Shown here piece by piece: positions 1-9,472 of a stretch of DNA of 64,000 nt. The position numbers and the translations under genes were made by a program. Under the pieces are notes generated by a model. That model worked only from the letters and a program-made list of their open reading frames with translations, was not told the origin of the DNA and searched no databases. Position 1 is the stretch's first letter. Each line of letters begins with the position of its first letter. The stretch spans positions 31,191 through 95,190 of the forward strand of contig VGTL01000001.1 in assembly GCA_016874675.1 (NCBI GenBank), given 5' to 3'. This stretch comes from Methanobacteriota archaeon (GTDB lineage: Archaea > Thermoplasmatota > DTKX01 > VGTL01).

Positions 1-2769
1 GCTGGTGTTGGGGGGCGCCCTCGCTGAGGCCGACATCCGCAGGTTGGCCGGGCTCACGCCCAGATCGACGTCGCCGGCGGGAGCGATGGTGCCGTCGGGG
101 AAATGGCCGGCCCGGGCGGAGCCGATGCGCCACACCGTGCCGTTGAGCGCCGAGTAGTACATCGAGTAGTTGCCGGCAGCGGGGTCCTCCGGCGGGACAC
201 TGTCCAGGCCGCGGAACACCACCGCCGGGAAGCCCGCGCCCGACCGGTCGAATGCGTTACCGGCCCCGTTGACGATCAGCGGGTTCTGGCCGGTCCTCTG
301 CCAGCCCGTGCCACCGTCGGATACAGCCAGGCCCACCCCTGTGACGGTGGCGTTGAAGCCGGTGTACCACATCCGGTCGCGGCCGTCGGCGGACAGGCGG
401 GACACTCCCCCAGGCAGGACCCCGGCCGAGTCCCAGCTCCCGGCCTGGGGCCCGAGAACGGGGTTGTCCGGGAACGGCGTCCAGGCGATCCCGTCGTCGG
501 AAGTGGCATGACCGATGCTCGTCGCGGTGGAGTTTCGCCCGGCGAACCACATTGAGAGGCCATCCTCCGAGAGCCGGGGGGCGAAGACCCCGCCGGCGCA
601 CCAGGTCCCCGGGCCCCCGCCGGCCAGCACCGGGTTGCCCTGGTGCTTGGTCCAGGTGACGCCATCGTCCGACCAGGCATAGCCTATGGCGAACGTGGCC
701 CCGTTGTCGGCCGAGCCGGCGTACCACATCCGGAAGCCGACGGCGTCCCTGACGACATAGGGCCAGTCGACCTGCGATGATTCCCACCCGGTGCCGGCGA
801 TCAGAACGGGATTGTCAGGGTGGCGGGTCCAGAGGTTGCCGTCCGGGGAGGTGGCGAGGCCTATCCTCCAGCGCGCGCCGTCGTAGCCGGCGTAGTACAT
901 CCAGTACTTCCCGTCGACGAAGAGCACGCACGGGTGGCTGACGCCGGCGTCGTCGAACGTGGAGGCGACGCCGAGGTTGAGGGCCGGGGAGGGCGACTTG
1001 GTCCATCTCTCCGGCGAGCGGGCAAGGAGAAGACCGTCCGCACCGGCAGCCAGGTTGGAGCCCGAGCCGGCCCGGTACTCCGAAACGAGGCCGGCGGTCC
1101 AGAGGTCCCCGATTCCCCAGCCGGAAAGGCGCGGTGTGGAGGCCGGGTCCGGGGATTCCAGCACGGCCCGGAGCCTCACGGCGGGATGGTCGTCCGGGGA
1201 GAGGTTGACGGCCTCGCCGCTCCGGAGGGGGCCGGCCAGCGTCCCGTTGTCGGGCCCCAGGATGTCGAGCCTGATGTCGTCCCCCGCCCCCTGCTCCAGC
1301 CAGACCGTCCCGTAGGGCAGCCGCTTGGCGTTCTCGATGAGCGGCGAGGTCAGGGTGGCGCTCCCGCCGAAACCCGCCGTCTCCCGGGCTCCGGGCTGCA
1401 CCGCCGGGACAGGGTCCAGGAAGGAGACCTGCGAATAACCGGTGGAGGCCAGGACCAGGTCGAACGAAACATCCATCGAGTCGCCAATCGCCCTGGTGGC
1501 CGCCGATAGGCGTATGCGCGGGTCGCTCAGGGAGATGTCCACTGCGCCCAGGAGGTTTCCGTCGACATACGCCGTGAATGTGCCCGATGAGTAGACCCCC
1601 CTGAACAGTCGCGGCGCCCCCGGGAGATGGGCACTGGTGACGTTGTCCACCGTGGTGCTCCCGGAGACCGTCCTGCCCAGAATGTACTTTGCCGGGTCAA
1701 GGAGCGGGACGGCGGCGTCGTACTCTATCCCGAAGTTGACGGCGGTCCGGGCGTCCTGGAACACCGACACGAGGGCCAGATACCCCGTCCCGCTCGCGCC
1801 CGAGAGGTTGAGCTCGGCCTGGACCTCGAAGGACCCCGGCAGGGCCTGCGAGTGCTCGAATGACACCCCCTTCCAGAACTCGGAGGTGGAGGTCCCCTGG
1901 ACCCGGAGGCGCCCTCCGGCGGAGTAGGTCAGGCCGTCGAGGTTGGAGACCGTCCAGCCCGGCGGCAGGCCGCCCGAGCCGAACGTCTCGGCCACGAGGA
2001 CCTGCTGACCGTACGAGGGAGGGGTGGCCTTCGGGTTGTCGAAGTAGACGTGGAAAGTGGCGCTCGACAGGGCCGAAAGCGCCGGCACCACGAAGATGAG
2101 GTCGGCGCCGGTGCACTGCCGGCCGGTGTAGGAGGCGTTCCACACGAACGCCGTGACCTCGGAGCCTGCCTGGTCCGTCACCCGGAGCTCCCGTTTCGGG
2201 TCGGAGACGGAGCCGGCCGGAAAATCGATGTGGGCGCACACGGACTCGTTGGTGCGGTCCAGCCCGCCGGTTTCCTGCACGGTCAGCGGGATGCGGTAGG
2301 CCCACACACCGCCGCCGGCGGCGGAGAGCGCCGGGTTGGAGTGGGCGATGCGGAAGCCGCCGTCCAGCTCGCCGCCCTGGACAGTGCAGTCGGTCCCGAG
2401 GTCCGGGCCGGCCTGGCTGAAGTTCCAGCTCCCGCGGGCAAGCTGCAGTCCGTTGCCGGAGAGCGTCAGGTTCTCGTTTTGGAGGGAAAAGAGGTCCAGG
2501 GCGGTGTAGCTCGAGGTGTGGGTGACGCGGCGGTCGGCCGGCGCTATGTCCATGTAGGCTTCCTGGACGGTGGCGTTCCAGGGCAGCGCGAGCGACAGCG
2601 AGCGGTTGAAGGAAGGCCTGGGCTCGAGGTGGACCTCGGCTCTGGCGCGGCCGTCCGAGAACGTGGTGAGGGTGCCGTCGGCGCGGCCCTCCGAGGCGGC
2701 CAGCGGCACGGTCGGCAGCGATATCATCAGCGCGCACGCGAACACAATCAGGGGAAGGGACCGTGGCAT
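1..2769 (-). CDS. Large secreted DUF2341 / beta-propeller surface protein (3' end outside window)
   Basis: The reading frame is open from the ATG at 2769 through the window edge, so at least 923 residues are present and the C-terminus is missing. Residues 1-24 form a signal peptide (MPRSLPLIVFACALM...). A DUF2341-like domain starts near residue 150 (WAYRIPLTVQ), and a LamG/concanavalin-like stretch covers roughly 260-420. From about residue 590 there are repeated propeller blades with WMYYAGYDG and MWYTGF motifs and NPVL turns, resembling the five-bladed glycosidase-like folds. The role is probably binding or cleavage of extracellular polymers. The match is at fold level only and no catalytic residues were assigned. 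The other frames here are GC-driven shadows. Confidence 0.8.
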   Translation of the reverse strand, partial: MPRSLPLIVFACALMISLPTVPLAASEGRADGTLTTFSDGRARAEVHLEPRPSFNRSLSLALPWNATVQEAYMDIAPADRRVTHTSSYTALDLFSLQNENLTLSGNGLQLARGSWNFSQAGPDLGTDCTVQGGELDGGFRIAHSNPALSAAGGGVWAYRIPLTVQETGGLDRTNESVCAHIDFPAGSVSDPKRELRVTDQAGSEVTAFVWNASYTGRQCTGADLIFVVPALSALSSATFHVYFDNPKATPPSYGQQVLVAETFGSGGLPPGWTVSNLDGLTYSAGGRLRVQGTSTSEFWKGVSFEHSQALPGSFEVQAELNLSGASGTGYLALVSVFQDARTAVNFGIEYDAAVPLLDPAKYILGRTVSGSTTVDNVTSAHLPGAPRLFRGVYSSGTFTAYVDGNLLGAVDISLSDPRIRLSAATRAIGDSMDVSFDLVLASTGYSQVSFLDPVPAVQPGARETAGFGGSATLTSPLIENAKRLPYGTVWLEQGAGDDIRLDILGPDNGTLAGPLRSGEAVNLSPDDHPAVRLRAVLESPDPASTPRLSGWGIGDLWTAGLVSEYRAGSGSNLAAGADGLLLARSPERWTKSPSPALNLGVASTFDDAGVSHPCVLFVDGKYWMYYAGYDGARWRIGLATSPDGNLWTRHPDNPVLIAGTGWESSQVDWPYVVRDAVGFRMWYAGSADNGATFAIGYAWSDDGVTWTKHQGNPVLAGGGPGTWCAGGVFAPRLSEDGLSMWFAGRNSTATSIGHATSDDGIAWTPFPDNPVLGPQAGSWDSAGVLPGGVSRLSADGRDRMWYTGFNATVTGVGLAVSDGGTGWQRTGQNPLIVNGAGNAFDRSGAGFPAVVFRGLDSVPPEDPAAGNYSMYYSALNGTVWRIGSARAGHFPDGTIAPAGDVDLGVSPANLRMSASARAPPNTS

Positions 2770-2848
2770 CTTCCTGCACCTGCTTTCAGATAGTTATTGA
2801 CGTGTTGTATATAAAACGTGTCTGTCGGAACTCGACAGTACAATAATG

Positions 2849-2978
2849 GAAGGGGAGCGGGCAGCGGGCAGCGGGGGCAACTGGGAGCAGGGAGCGGGGA
2901 GCGGGGGGCGACTGGATCCGTTTCGTCACCAGTGCCCGCTGCCCGTTGCCCGCTGCCCCCCGCTGCCCGCTGCCCCTG
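2849..2978. repeat. Purine-arm/pyrimidine-arm repeat element R1
   Basis: The left arm is G-rich with GGGCAGC and GGGAGC units, and the right arm is C-rich with GCCCGCT units. Between them is a non-repetitive core (2907-2933) that recurs in element R14 near 63.4 kb with 22 of 27 identical bases. It lies between two minus-strand genes, so it is downstream of one promoter and next to the 3' end of the other. See the repeat-family finding. Confidence 0.85.
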
Positions 2979-2980
2979 GC

Positions 2981-3493
2981 CTATAGCAATGCGAGCGCCA
3001 ACAACGCCACCAGCAGCGCCGCCATCAGTGAGAGCGCCATGTAGAACATCGTCCGGGAGATGCCCGGGTCGGAGCCGAAGACGATGGGGACTGGGCCTAT
3101 CAGGACGACCCCGCCGGCGCGGGCGCGAGGGGCTGGGGCCCTCGCGCTGTGGGCAATGGCGCTGGCGGAGCCCTCCGGCGGGCCGCCGGGGCTCTCAGGA
3201 GCGGCGTCGGTGCCGTCCGGAGCGCCGCCGGACCCCGGGGCGGGCCCGGTTCCGTCCGGTCCCGCAAGCTCCCAGGGGCCCCGCAGAAGCCCCAGGAAGA
3301 GCAGGACCATCCCCCCGAAGAAGCACAGCACGCCCAGCGATGAGAAAAGCCCCGTCCCCCAGAAGAACGGGACGCATATCGCGATGCCGGCGCTACCCTC
3401 GCCGCGCAGGACGCTCAGGGCGACCAGGGCGAGGCCCAGGGCGAACAGGCCGGCGGCGGCGGCCGTGAAACGGTTGAGCACGGTCATTATCAA
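2981..3493 (-). CDS. DUF131 / TIGR00304 family membrane protein
   Basis: This 170-residue protein has two N-terminal membrane segments (about 10-27 and 45-70), a low-complexity Pro/Gly/Ala linker, the motif GGVVLIGPVPIVFGSD (about 127-142) and a C-terminal membrane helix. The GGV-hIGPhPIhFGSD motif is the hallmark of the archaeal TIGR00304 (DUF131) family, whose function is unknown. The linker is longer than I expect for the family. The gene is monocistronic on the minus strand, and its 3' end abuts repeat R1. Confidence 0.85.
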   Translation of the reverse strand: MIMTVLNRFTAAAAGLFALGLALVALSVLRGEGSAGIAICVPFFWGTGLFSSLGVLCFFGGMVLLFLGLLRGPWELAGPDGTGPAPGSGGAPDGTDAAPESPGGPPEGSASAIAHSARAPAPRARAGGVVLIGPVPIVFGSDPGISRTMFYMALSLMAALLVALLALALL

Positions 3494-3606
3494 GCACCTC
3501 CGGGCTCAAAACCCTTTTGCCCGCCCCCCGGGCGCCCCTCGCCTGCCCGGGCGCTCCCCGGCAGTTCCAAATAGCCCGGAGGGCATCATCGGACCGGAGG
3601 ACCGCC

Positions 3607-4197
3607 ATGCCCACGCCCCCGGCGCCCGAACCCAGGCTCCGCCGATTGTACATCGAGAACTGCGAGAGGTACTCGGAGTGGCTCATGCTCGAATACCGGC
3701 ACTGCATCCAGAGCTGGCCGGGCGCGGTGTTCACGAACGTGGGGGACCGGCGTCTCTTCGAGGCCCTCTCGCCGCTGGCCGAGACCCGCCGGTCCAGCCT
3801 GTCGCGGCTGGCCTCGTTCGCGCCGCGCAGCACCATCGTCCTGGACCCGGCCGCCAGCGCGCCTCTCACCACGGGAGACCTGGACCGGGCGGGCGCGCTC
3901 GTAGTCGGCGGCATCCTGGGCAGCGAGGGATTCACCGGCAAGACCGGCCGGCTGCTCACCGGCCGGCTGGGGTGCCGGGCCAGGAATCTGGGCCCGACCC
4001 AGCTTTCCATCGACAGCGCCGTGGTGGTGTGCCGGCTCGTGGCGCTGGGATTGGGGCTGGGCAGGATACGGCTCTCCACCGAGCTCGAGATAGAGCACGG
4101 AGACGGCCACAGCACGGTGCTGCCCTACGGGTATCCGGTCCTGGACGGCAAGGTCATATTCACGCCGGGGCTCCGGGAGTACCTGAGGAAGCGCTGA
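3607..4197 (+). CDS. SPOUT-type methyltransferase, DUF431/Sfm1-like
   Basis: This 196-residue protein starts at the ATG preceded by GGAGG (3596-3600). Family-type motifs are IENCERYSEWLMLEY at the N-terminus, ALVVGGILGS near residue 95, and RNLGPTQLSIDSAV near 130 in the region of the SPOUT knot. The family includes yeast Sfm1, which methylates an arginine of a ribosomal protein. The archaeal substrate is inferred only by analogy. The gene ends 9 bp before the EamA permease gene and probably shares its transcript. Confidence 0.75.
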   Translation: MPTPPAPEPRLRRLYIENCERYSEWLMLEYRHCIQSWPGAVFTNVGDRRLFEALSPLAETRRSSLSRLASFAPRSTIVLDPAASAPLTTGDLDRAGALVVGGILGSEGFTGKTGRLLTGRLGCRARNLGPTQLSIDSAVVVCRLVALGLGLGRIRLSTELEIEHGDGHSTVLPYGYPVLDGKVIFTPGLREYLRKR

Positions 4198-4206
4198 GGC
4201 GGCAGG

Positions 4207-5118
4207 ATGCGGGACCGGGGGCGGGTGCAGCGGGTGGAGAACGGGGACCGCGGGAGGCTGGCGATCGCCGTGGCCGTCGTCGCGGTCGGCACCTCGGCCA
4301 TCCTCATAATGTACGCCTCCTCCGGCCCCCTGACGATCTCGTTCTACCGCCTGCTGTTCACCACCCTGATGCTGGTCCCGTGGGTTCTCCTGTTCGAGCG
4401 GGAGGCCCTCGCCAGGCTGCAGCGGGCCGACCTGCTGCGCCTGGCGGCGGTGGGGCTCGTGCTCGCGTTGCATTTCTCGCTCTGGATAGCCTCGGTGAAG
4501 CTCACCTCGGTCGCCAACAGCGTGGTGCTCGTCACGACCCACCCGCTCTTCGTGGCCGCGATCTCGGCTACGTTCCTGGGGGAGCGCTCGCCCCGGTACG
4601 CCCTGCTGGGCGGCGTGGTGGCCGGGACGGGCGTGCTGGTCATGTTCGCCGGGGACCTCTCCACGGGCGGGCTCCTCGGGGGCGTCCTGGGCGACCTGCT
4701 GGCCTTCGGGGGCGCCATCGCCGCCGGGATCTACATCGTCGCCGGACGCTCCGAGCGGAGGAAGCTGCCGACGGGCACATACTGCGTCGTGGTGTACGCC
4801 TTCACCGCGCTCTTCCTGCTCCCGGGGGCGTTTTGGGAGTCGCACCTGGTCCCGGCGGCCGCGCTCGACTGGCCGCTCTTCCTGGCGATGGCGGCGGTGC
4901 CCGGGATACTGGGGCACACGCTCTACAACTACGCGCTGGGGCACGTCTCCGCATTCGTGGTCTCCGCATCGCTGCTAGGCGAGCCGGTGCTCTCGTCGCT
5001 CCTGGCGGCCGTTCTCTTCGTACAGCTGCCGCCGGCATTGAGCATCGTGGGGATCCCGCTCGTCCTCGGCGGGATAGTGCTTGCGGCCTGGGCGTCGGGG
5101 AACCGGGCTGCGGGCTGA
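4207..5118 (+). CDS. EamA/DMT-family membrane transporter
   Basis: This is a 303-residue protein with about ten hydrophobic helices arranged as two EamA halves (about 18-150 and 165-300), the normal length for drug/metabolite transporters. Motifs such as SFYRLLFTTLMLVPW, the first-half ending TFLGERSPRY and the second-half LLGEPVLSSLLA are typical of the family. The substrate cannot be predicted. It follows the Sfm1-like gene with a 9-bp gap. Its 3' end faces the 3' end of the giant minus-strand gene (convergent pair). Confidence 0.85.
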   Translation: MRDRGRVQRVENGDRGRLAIAVAVVAVGTSAILIMYASSGPLTISFYRLLFTTLMLVPWVLLFEREALARLQRADLLRLAAVGLVLALHFSLWIASVKLTSVANSVVLVTTHPLFVAAISATFLGERSPRYALLGGVVAGTGVLVMFAGDLSTGGLLGGVLGDLLAFGGAIAAGIYIVAGRSERRKLPTGTYCVVVYAFTALFLLPGAFWESHLVPAAALDWPLFLAMAAVPGILGHTLYNYALGHVSAFVVSASLLGEPVLSSLLAAVLFVQLPPALSIVGIPLVLGGIVLAAWASGNRAAG

Positions 5119-5168
5119 GCGGCGCCACTGGCCCCGGAGCGCCCGGCGGCGGCAGGGCCGGCGCGCCC

Positions 5169-8100
5169 TCAGGCCTGGGGCGGCGGCTGGGTGGGCGGCG
5201 GCGCCTGGGAGCCGGGAGGCGGCGGCACGGGGGCGGGCAAGGGAGGTGGGGGCGGCGCCTGGGAACCGGGCGGCGGAGGAGGCCCGCCCGCCTGGCCGGG
5301 CAAGGGCGGGGCGGGTGGCGGAGGGGCCGGCCGCGGCACCCTGGGCATGTCGGGACGGGGCGGCGGGTTCTCGTACACCGGCGGGGGCACCTTCGCCGAT
5401 ACGGCCGAGGGGGCGGCCGGGGGCTTGCGCCGCATCGCCAGGGCCGCTCCGGCCACGACCAGTATCATCACCACCACGATGGCCGCGACGAGCCATATAG
5501 GGATGCCGCCCTCCGCCGGCGTCCCCTTCCTGGGAACGGTCGCCGCCAGGGCCTCCGTGGCGTTGCTCCCTCCCACCGAGTTGCGCGCCAAGACGGCGTA
5601 GTAGTACTTCGTGCCGGCCTTGACGGCGGTGTCGACGTACGAGGTGACGTTCCCAAGCGTCGCGAGGGGCGACAGGTTGGCCGCGCTGTCGCCGCGCATC
5701 ACCACATAGGCCGTCACCGGGCTCCCGCCGTCGTCCAGCGGCGGGCTCCAGGTCACCCTGACCCTGTCATGCGAGGCCGCCACGTTGATGTTTATCGGGG
5801 AGCGGGGCTCCCTCGCCACCGTCTCTCCCTCGATCAACACGGTGGAGTTCCAGAGGTTGAGCCAGTCGGTGGGCCGGATCACCATCTTCTGGTACGGGCC
5901 GATGGTTATCCCCTTGCGGGTGACGTTGGGCAGCCCCGTGGGCCGGAGGCTCGAGTTCCACACCTCCTCCGATACGACGTTGCCCTGGAACTCCACGTCG
6001 AACTGGAAGCCGTGCGGGCCGTTGTTGAAGAACACGAGCGAGTTGAGATCGGCGGAGGCGTTGACCACCGCCTCCGAATCGCCGTACAGGTCGGCGTTCT
6101 GTATCTTGTAAACGCGCGTGCGCGGCCGGTCCGGCTCGGTGCCCATCTTCTTGGCCATCGAGAGGTTGTAGACCTTGGTGGCGTCCGAGGTCTTGTACGA
6201 CATTTGGCCCTGCAGGGGGTTGCCGCCGTCGTAGGTGATGCTGACCGTGTCACGTGTCCCGTCCCTCACGCCGGCGTTCTCGAGGAAGAAGGTGGCGTTG
6301 CCGTCGGAGAACTGGGTCCAGTTGTAGGAGCCTTCGGCGATGCCCCTCATCCGGGTGGTGTAGTTGCCCTGCGGAAGGAAATAGCCCATGCCCTGGTAGT
6401 CTGGTCCCTCCGACACCGGGATCATCGTGGCGTCGGGTATCTCGGCGGTCCAGGTGCCGTTGTCCTCGATGGCCAGCCGGCGGCCGGCCCCGTCCTCGAC
6501 GGCCGTGGTCGCCGAGCCCGTTATCCAGTCGAATATGCCCTCTATAGAGAGGGGCAGGCTGCGGTCGCCGTTGACCTTGTCGAACGGGATGAAGACCATG
6601 CCCTGGGTGCCGCCCCACCTCGTGCCGCCCTCGTGGACGAACTCCCAGTCCCAGTAGCCGCTCCCCTTCGTGATGAGGATGTAGGGCGGGTGGTTGTCCT
6701 CGCCCCCGTGGTTGAGCAGGGCGTACGTGGCGCAGGCCGGGGTCGAGAAGTAGGGACGGTTGCAGTCGTAGACGTAGACCCTTGTATGGGTGGTGTCGAT
6801 GTCCTCGATGAGGTAGGGGACCATGGCGTGGCCCTCGGCGCCGTCCATTATCGAGACGATTCCATACTCCCCGCGCGCTATTGAATCCCGCATGGAGTCC
6901 AGGCAGTTCCTCATGCCGTCCGTGCCCCAGTTGCCGATGTGGTGCGTTATGAAGTAGCCCAGCTGGAGCGACGACATCTGCGAGCCGTGCATGAAGTCTA
7001 TGCGCCTCTCCGTCCCCCCGGTCAGGGTGAGGTTGGCGGTATGATAGACCCCGGATTGGAGTTCCTGGGGCGCCACGACCCCGTTCTCGAGCTGCAGGCA
7101 GGTGGCGCTGTAGCCGTAGCAGCGGCCGTTGCGCGCCAGCCACCAGTAGCCTGCCCCGTAGATTATCGCGGCGAACGGGTCCGGCGCGAAGGGCTGGTCG
7201 ATCTCGTAGCCCAGGCACTCCCAGCCGTCCCAGGGGGTCCAGTAGGGGATGCCGATGCATATCCAGATGCTGATGGTCACCGCGTCCTCCCCGAAGCAGT
7301 CCTTGTAGCAACCGTCGTTCCAGAAGTCCCACGGGTAGGACAGCGAGCTCTTGCCCCGGTTGTCGAATGAAAAGCCCCACCGGTAGCAGAACTCCGGCAC
7401 CGGGTAGACGGCTATCTCGTCGGCGGTCGAGCACTGGCCGGCGGTGGTCCGGACGGTGATGCGGCCGCTCTTGTGCGGGGGGATGTCGGGCAGCGTGAAG
7501 TTGAACCATTGGTCCGGGTCCGGGTTGTCCGGCGTGGGCGCGGTGAGCACCGTGCCGTGGCGGACGTCCCCTATGAGGATCTCCGCCCCCCGGAGGTTGG
7601 TGCCCCGTATGCTCAGGTTCATGCCGGGCATTATCCTCGGCGGCCAGAACGAGGTGATGACGGGCGGGCCCGGATTGACCTTCACGGTGACAATGGAGAT
7701 GTTCTGCAGCATGTCATCCGTGGGCTCCATCCCGTCCCACACCGAAAGCTCGAACATGAAGTACACGACGTAGTCCCGGATGTCGGGGACGAAGGTCGCA
7801 CGCGCGGTGGTGTCGCCGGACAGGCTGACCAGGAAGCCGGGCGGCCCGGTCTGCCTCCATTTGTAGGTTATTCTGTCCCCGTCCGGGTCGGAGCTCCGGC
7901 TGCCGTCCAGGGTGACCCTTGCGCCCTCCATCACCTCCTGGTCCGGCCCGGCGTCGGCCACCGGGCCGCGGTTGAAGGGGATGGTGGTGTAGATGCAGAA
8001 CGGGTTGACGCTCTGCGAGTACTTCTTGGAGGTGTCGGTCTTGACGAGCTCGATGCGTATCCGGGCCTCCTCGGTGTCGATGAGCGGGGCCGTCCAGGCC

Positions 8101-9323
8101 TTCGTCGTGGCGGTGTTGGTGGCGTTGAGGATGTTGGCCCAGGTGGAGCCGTTGTCGATGGAGAGGTGGATTTTAAAGGTCGAGATCTCCGAGACGGAGC
8201 CGGTGATGCTCCACCGGATGGTGTGGCTCTCCCCCCCTCCGATGATCTGCCCCCGGGGCTCGTCGGGATTGGGGTCCTCGAGGGTCACGGTCTCTATGCT
8301 CGGGTCGGGGATGATGGTGCAGAAGCCGTCCGAGATGTCCTCCGCCAGGATGGACCATTCTATGTACGTGACGGAAACGTTGACCAGCACCCTCGTGGAA
8401 TCGATTCCGGGCGGGACGTTCCATACGTAGCTGAAGCTGTTGGGGGCGCCGGCCGTTATCATCTGCCAGCTGGACCCGCCGTTGGCGGAATAGGCTATCT
8501 CCACGCCGGTGAGGACGCCCTCGGGGTCGGGGGCGACCCACTCGATGGTGTAGGGCCTGCCCGCGACCAGCGTCTCCCCGCCGTTGGGTTTCGTCAGCCG
8601 CACGATGGGGGACTTGATGTGGATCTCGATGCTGTCGTTGTAGGCGAGCACCGTCCCGGTCTGCGAAAGCGCCCGGACGCGCAACTGGAGGTGGGCCTCC
8701 TCGTAGTACGGTGGGTTCCACCAGAGCCCGCCGAGCCTGGGCGAGATGCCGTCGTACCTGCCCCCCAGGTCCTGCCAGGTCGTCCAGGTGGTGTTCTGCT
8801 TCGCCCGGAGCTGGAGGTCGACCGACCGGACGGACTGTGTGCCGTCGTAGAGGAACCAGTTCAGCGGATAAAAGCGCGCAGAGCTAACGGAGTCCGGCAC
8901 CTTGGTGAAGTGGAGCACCACGGCGGGCCGGACGGTGAAGTTGCGGTCGCTCTCGTCGGACGCCTGGAGCAGCGAGAACATGCCCGCGCTCCACCACTCG
9001 AGCCTGATGCGCACGGTGGTCGAGTTGAGCGGGAGCGGAACGGTCCAGGTGCGGTCGCCCTTGGCGCCGTTGTCGAACGAGCCGATGTAATTGGGGTAGG
9101 TCTCGCCCCCGTTCGTGGAGTAGTAGGCCTTGACGCGCCCGGTGTTCTCCGTGGTGGTCCATTCCAGCGTGACCCGCCTCCCGCCGGAGAATGTCTCCCC
9201 GCCGTTGGGGGCGTCCACGGTTATGGTCTCGCCCTTGGCATCGACCGGGAGGACCGGAAGGGTCAGGAGCAGTCCCAGTGCCAGCGCCGCCAGCCGCGCG
9301 AAAGAAGCTTTGCGCAATCCCAT
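5169..9323 (-). CDS. Giant surface protein with cysteine-peptidase-like, PKD, IPT and Fn3 domains
   Basis: This is a 1384-residue protein. The ATG at 9323 was chosen because it is followed by a clean signal peptide (MGLRKASFARLAALALG...) and preceded by GGTGAG. In order, it has repeated beta-sandwiches with PNGGE motifs (about 30-430), a PKD domain (about 453-545), an IPT/TIG-like domain (about 550-640), and a papain-like region. The papain-like region has candidate catalytic residues in NGRCYGYSA (near 734), EGHAMVPY (near 833) and VYDCNRP (near 855). An Fn3 domain follows (about 1178-1264), then one membrane helix (about 1275-1298). The cytosolic tail is very proline-rich. The protease assignment rests on Cys/His/Asn order and is an inference. 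Confidence 0.8.
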   Translation of the reverse strand: MGLRKASFARLAALALGLLLTLPVLPVDAKGETITVDAPNGGETFSGGRRVTLEWTTTENTGRVKAYYSTNGGETYPNYIGSFDNGAKGDRTWTVPLPLNSTTVRIRLEWWSAGMFSLLQASDESDRNFTVRPAVVLHFTKVPDSVSSARFYPLNWFLYDGTQSVRSVDLQLRAKQNTTWTTWQDLGGRYDGISPRLGGLWWNPPYYEEAHLQLRVRALSQTGTVLAYNDSIEIHIKSPIVRLTKPNGGETLVAGRPYTIEWVAPDPEGVLTGVEIAYSANGGSSWQMITAGAPNSFSYVWNVPPGIDSTRVLVNVSVTYIEWSILAEDISDGFCTIIPDPSIETVTLEDPNPDEPRGQIIGGGESHTIRWSITGSVSEISTFKIHLSIDNGSTWANILNATNTATTKAWTAPLIDTEEARIRIELVKTDTSKKYSQSVNPFCIYTTIPFNRGPVADAGPDQEVMEGARVTLDGSRSSDPDGDRITYKWRQTGPPGFLVSLSGDTTARATFVPDIRDYVVYFMFELSVWDGMEPTDDMLQNISIVTVKVNPGPPVITSFWPPRIMPGMNLSIRGTNLRGAEILIGDVRHGTVLTAPTPDNPDPDQWFNFTLPDIPPHKSGRITVRTTAGQCSTADEIAVYPVPEFCYRWGFSFDNRGKSSLSYPWDFWNDGCYKDCFGEDAVTISIWICIGIPYWTPWDGWECLGYEIDQPFAPDPFAAIIYGAGYWWLARNGRCYGYSATCLQLENGVVAPQELQSGVYHTANLTLTGGTERRIDFMHGSQMSSLQLGYFITHHIGNWGTDGMRNCLDSMRDSIARGEYGIVSIMDGAEGHAMVPYLIEDIDTTHTRVYVYDCNRPYFSTPACATYALLNHGGEDNHPPYILITKGSGYWDWEFVHEGGTRWGGTQGMVFIPFDKVNGDRSLPLSIEGIFDWITGSATTAVEDGAGRRLAIEDNGTWTAEIPDATMIPVSEGPDYQGMGYFLPQGNYTTRMRGIAEGSYNWTQFSDGNATFFLENAGVRDGTRDTVSITYDGGNPLQGQMSYKTSDATKVYNLSMAKKMGTEPDRPRTRVYKIQNADLYGDSEAVVNASADLNSLVFFNNGPHGFQFDVEFQGNVVSEEVWNSSLRPTGLPNVTRKGITIGPYQKMVIRPTDWLNLWNSTVLIEGETVAREPRSPININVAASHDRVRVTWSPPLDDGGSPVTAYVVMRGDSAANLSPLATLGNVTSYVDTAVKAGTKYYYAVLARNSVGGSNATEALAATVPRKGTPAEGGIPIWLVAAIVVVMILVVAGAALAMRRKPPAAPSAVSAKVPPPVYENPPPRPDMPRVPRPAPPPPAPPLPGQAGGPPPPPGSQAPPPPPLPAPVPPPPGSQAPPPTQPPPQA

Positions 9324-9438
9324 CCATCTCACCCCGCCGCGCGCCGTATCCACCCGGGGACGGTTACCCGGTGGCCGACGATGCGGCACCCGGTAGATAC
9401 CCGACCGGCATATTAAGGTTTTACGGGGCCGGCTTGAC

Positions 9439-9448
9439 AATATTTAAG
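9439..9448 (+). promoter_or_regulatory. TATA box for the 9473 gene
   Basis: AATATTTAAG is centred 29 bp upstream of the ATG at 9473, so transcription should begin at or beside the start codon. This indicates a leaderless mRNA. Confidence 0.65.
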
Positions 9449-9472
9449 TGTGCGGACGGAATTTCCTCTCGC

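Noticed and set aside
3060-6884. A plus-strand open frame of 1274 codons antisense to the giant surface protein
   Set aside because: Arg/Pro/Gly-rich shadow of the minus-strand gene. It has no domain motifs and crosses several real genes in both directions.
7473-9416. A 647-codon plus-strand frame
   Set aside because: Antisense shadow of the same surface-protein gene, with the expected mirror-image composition.
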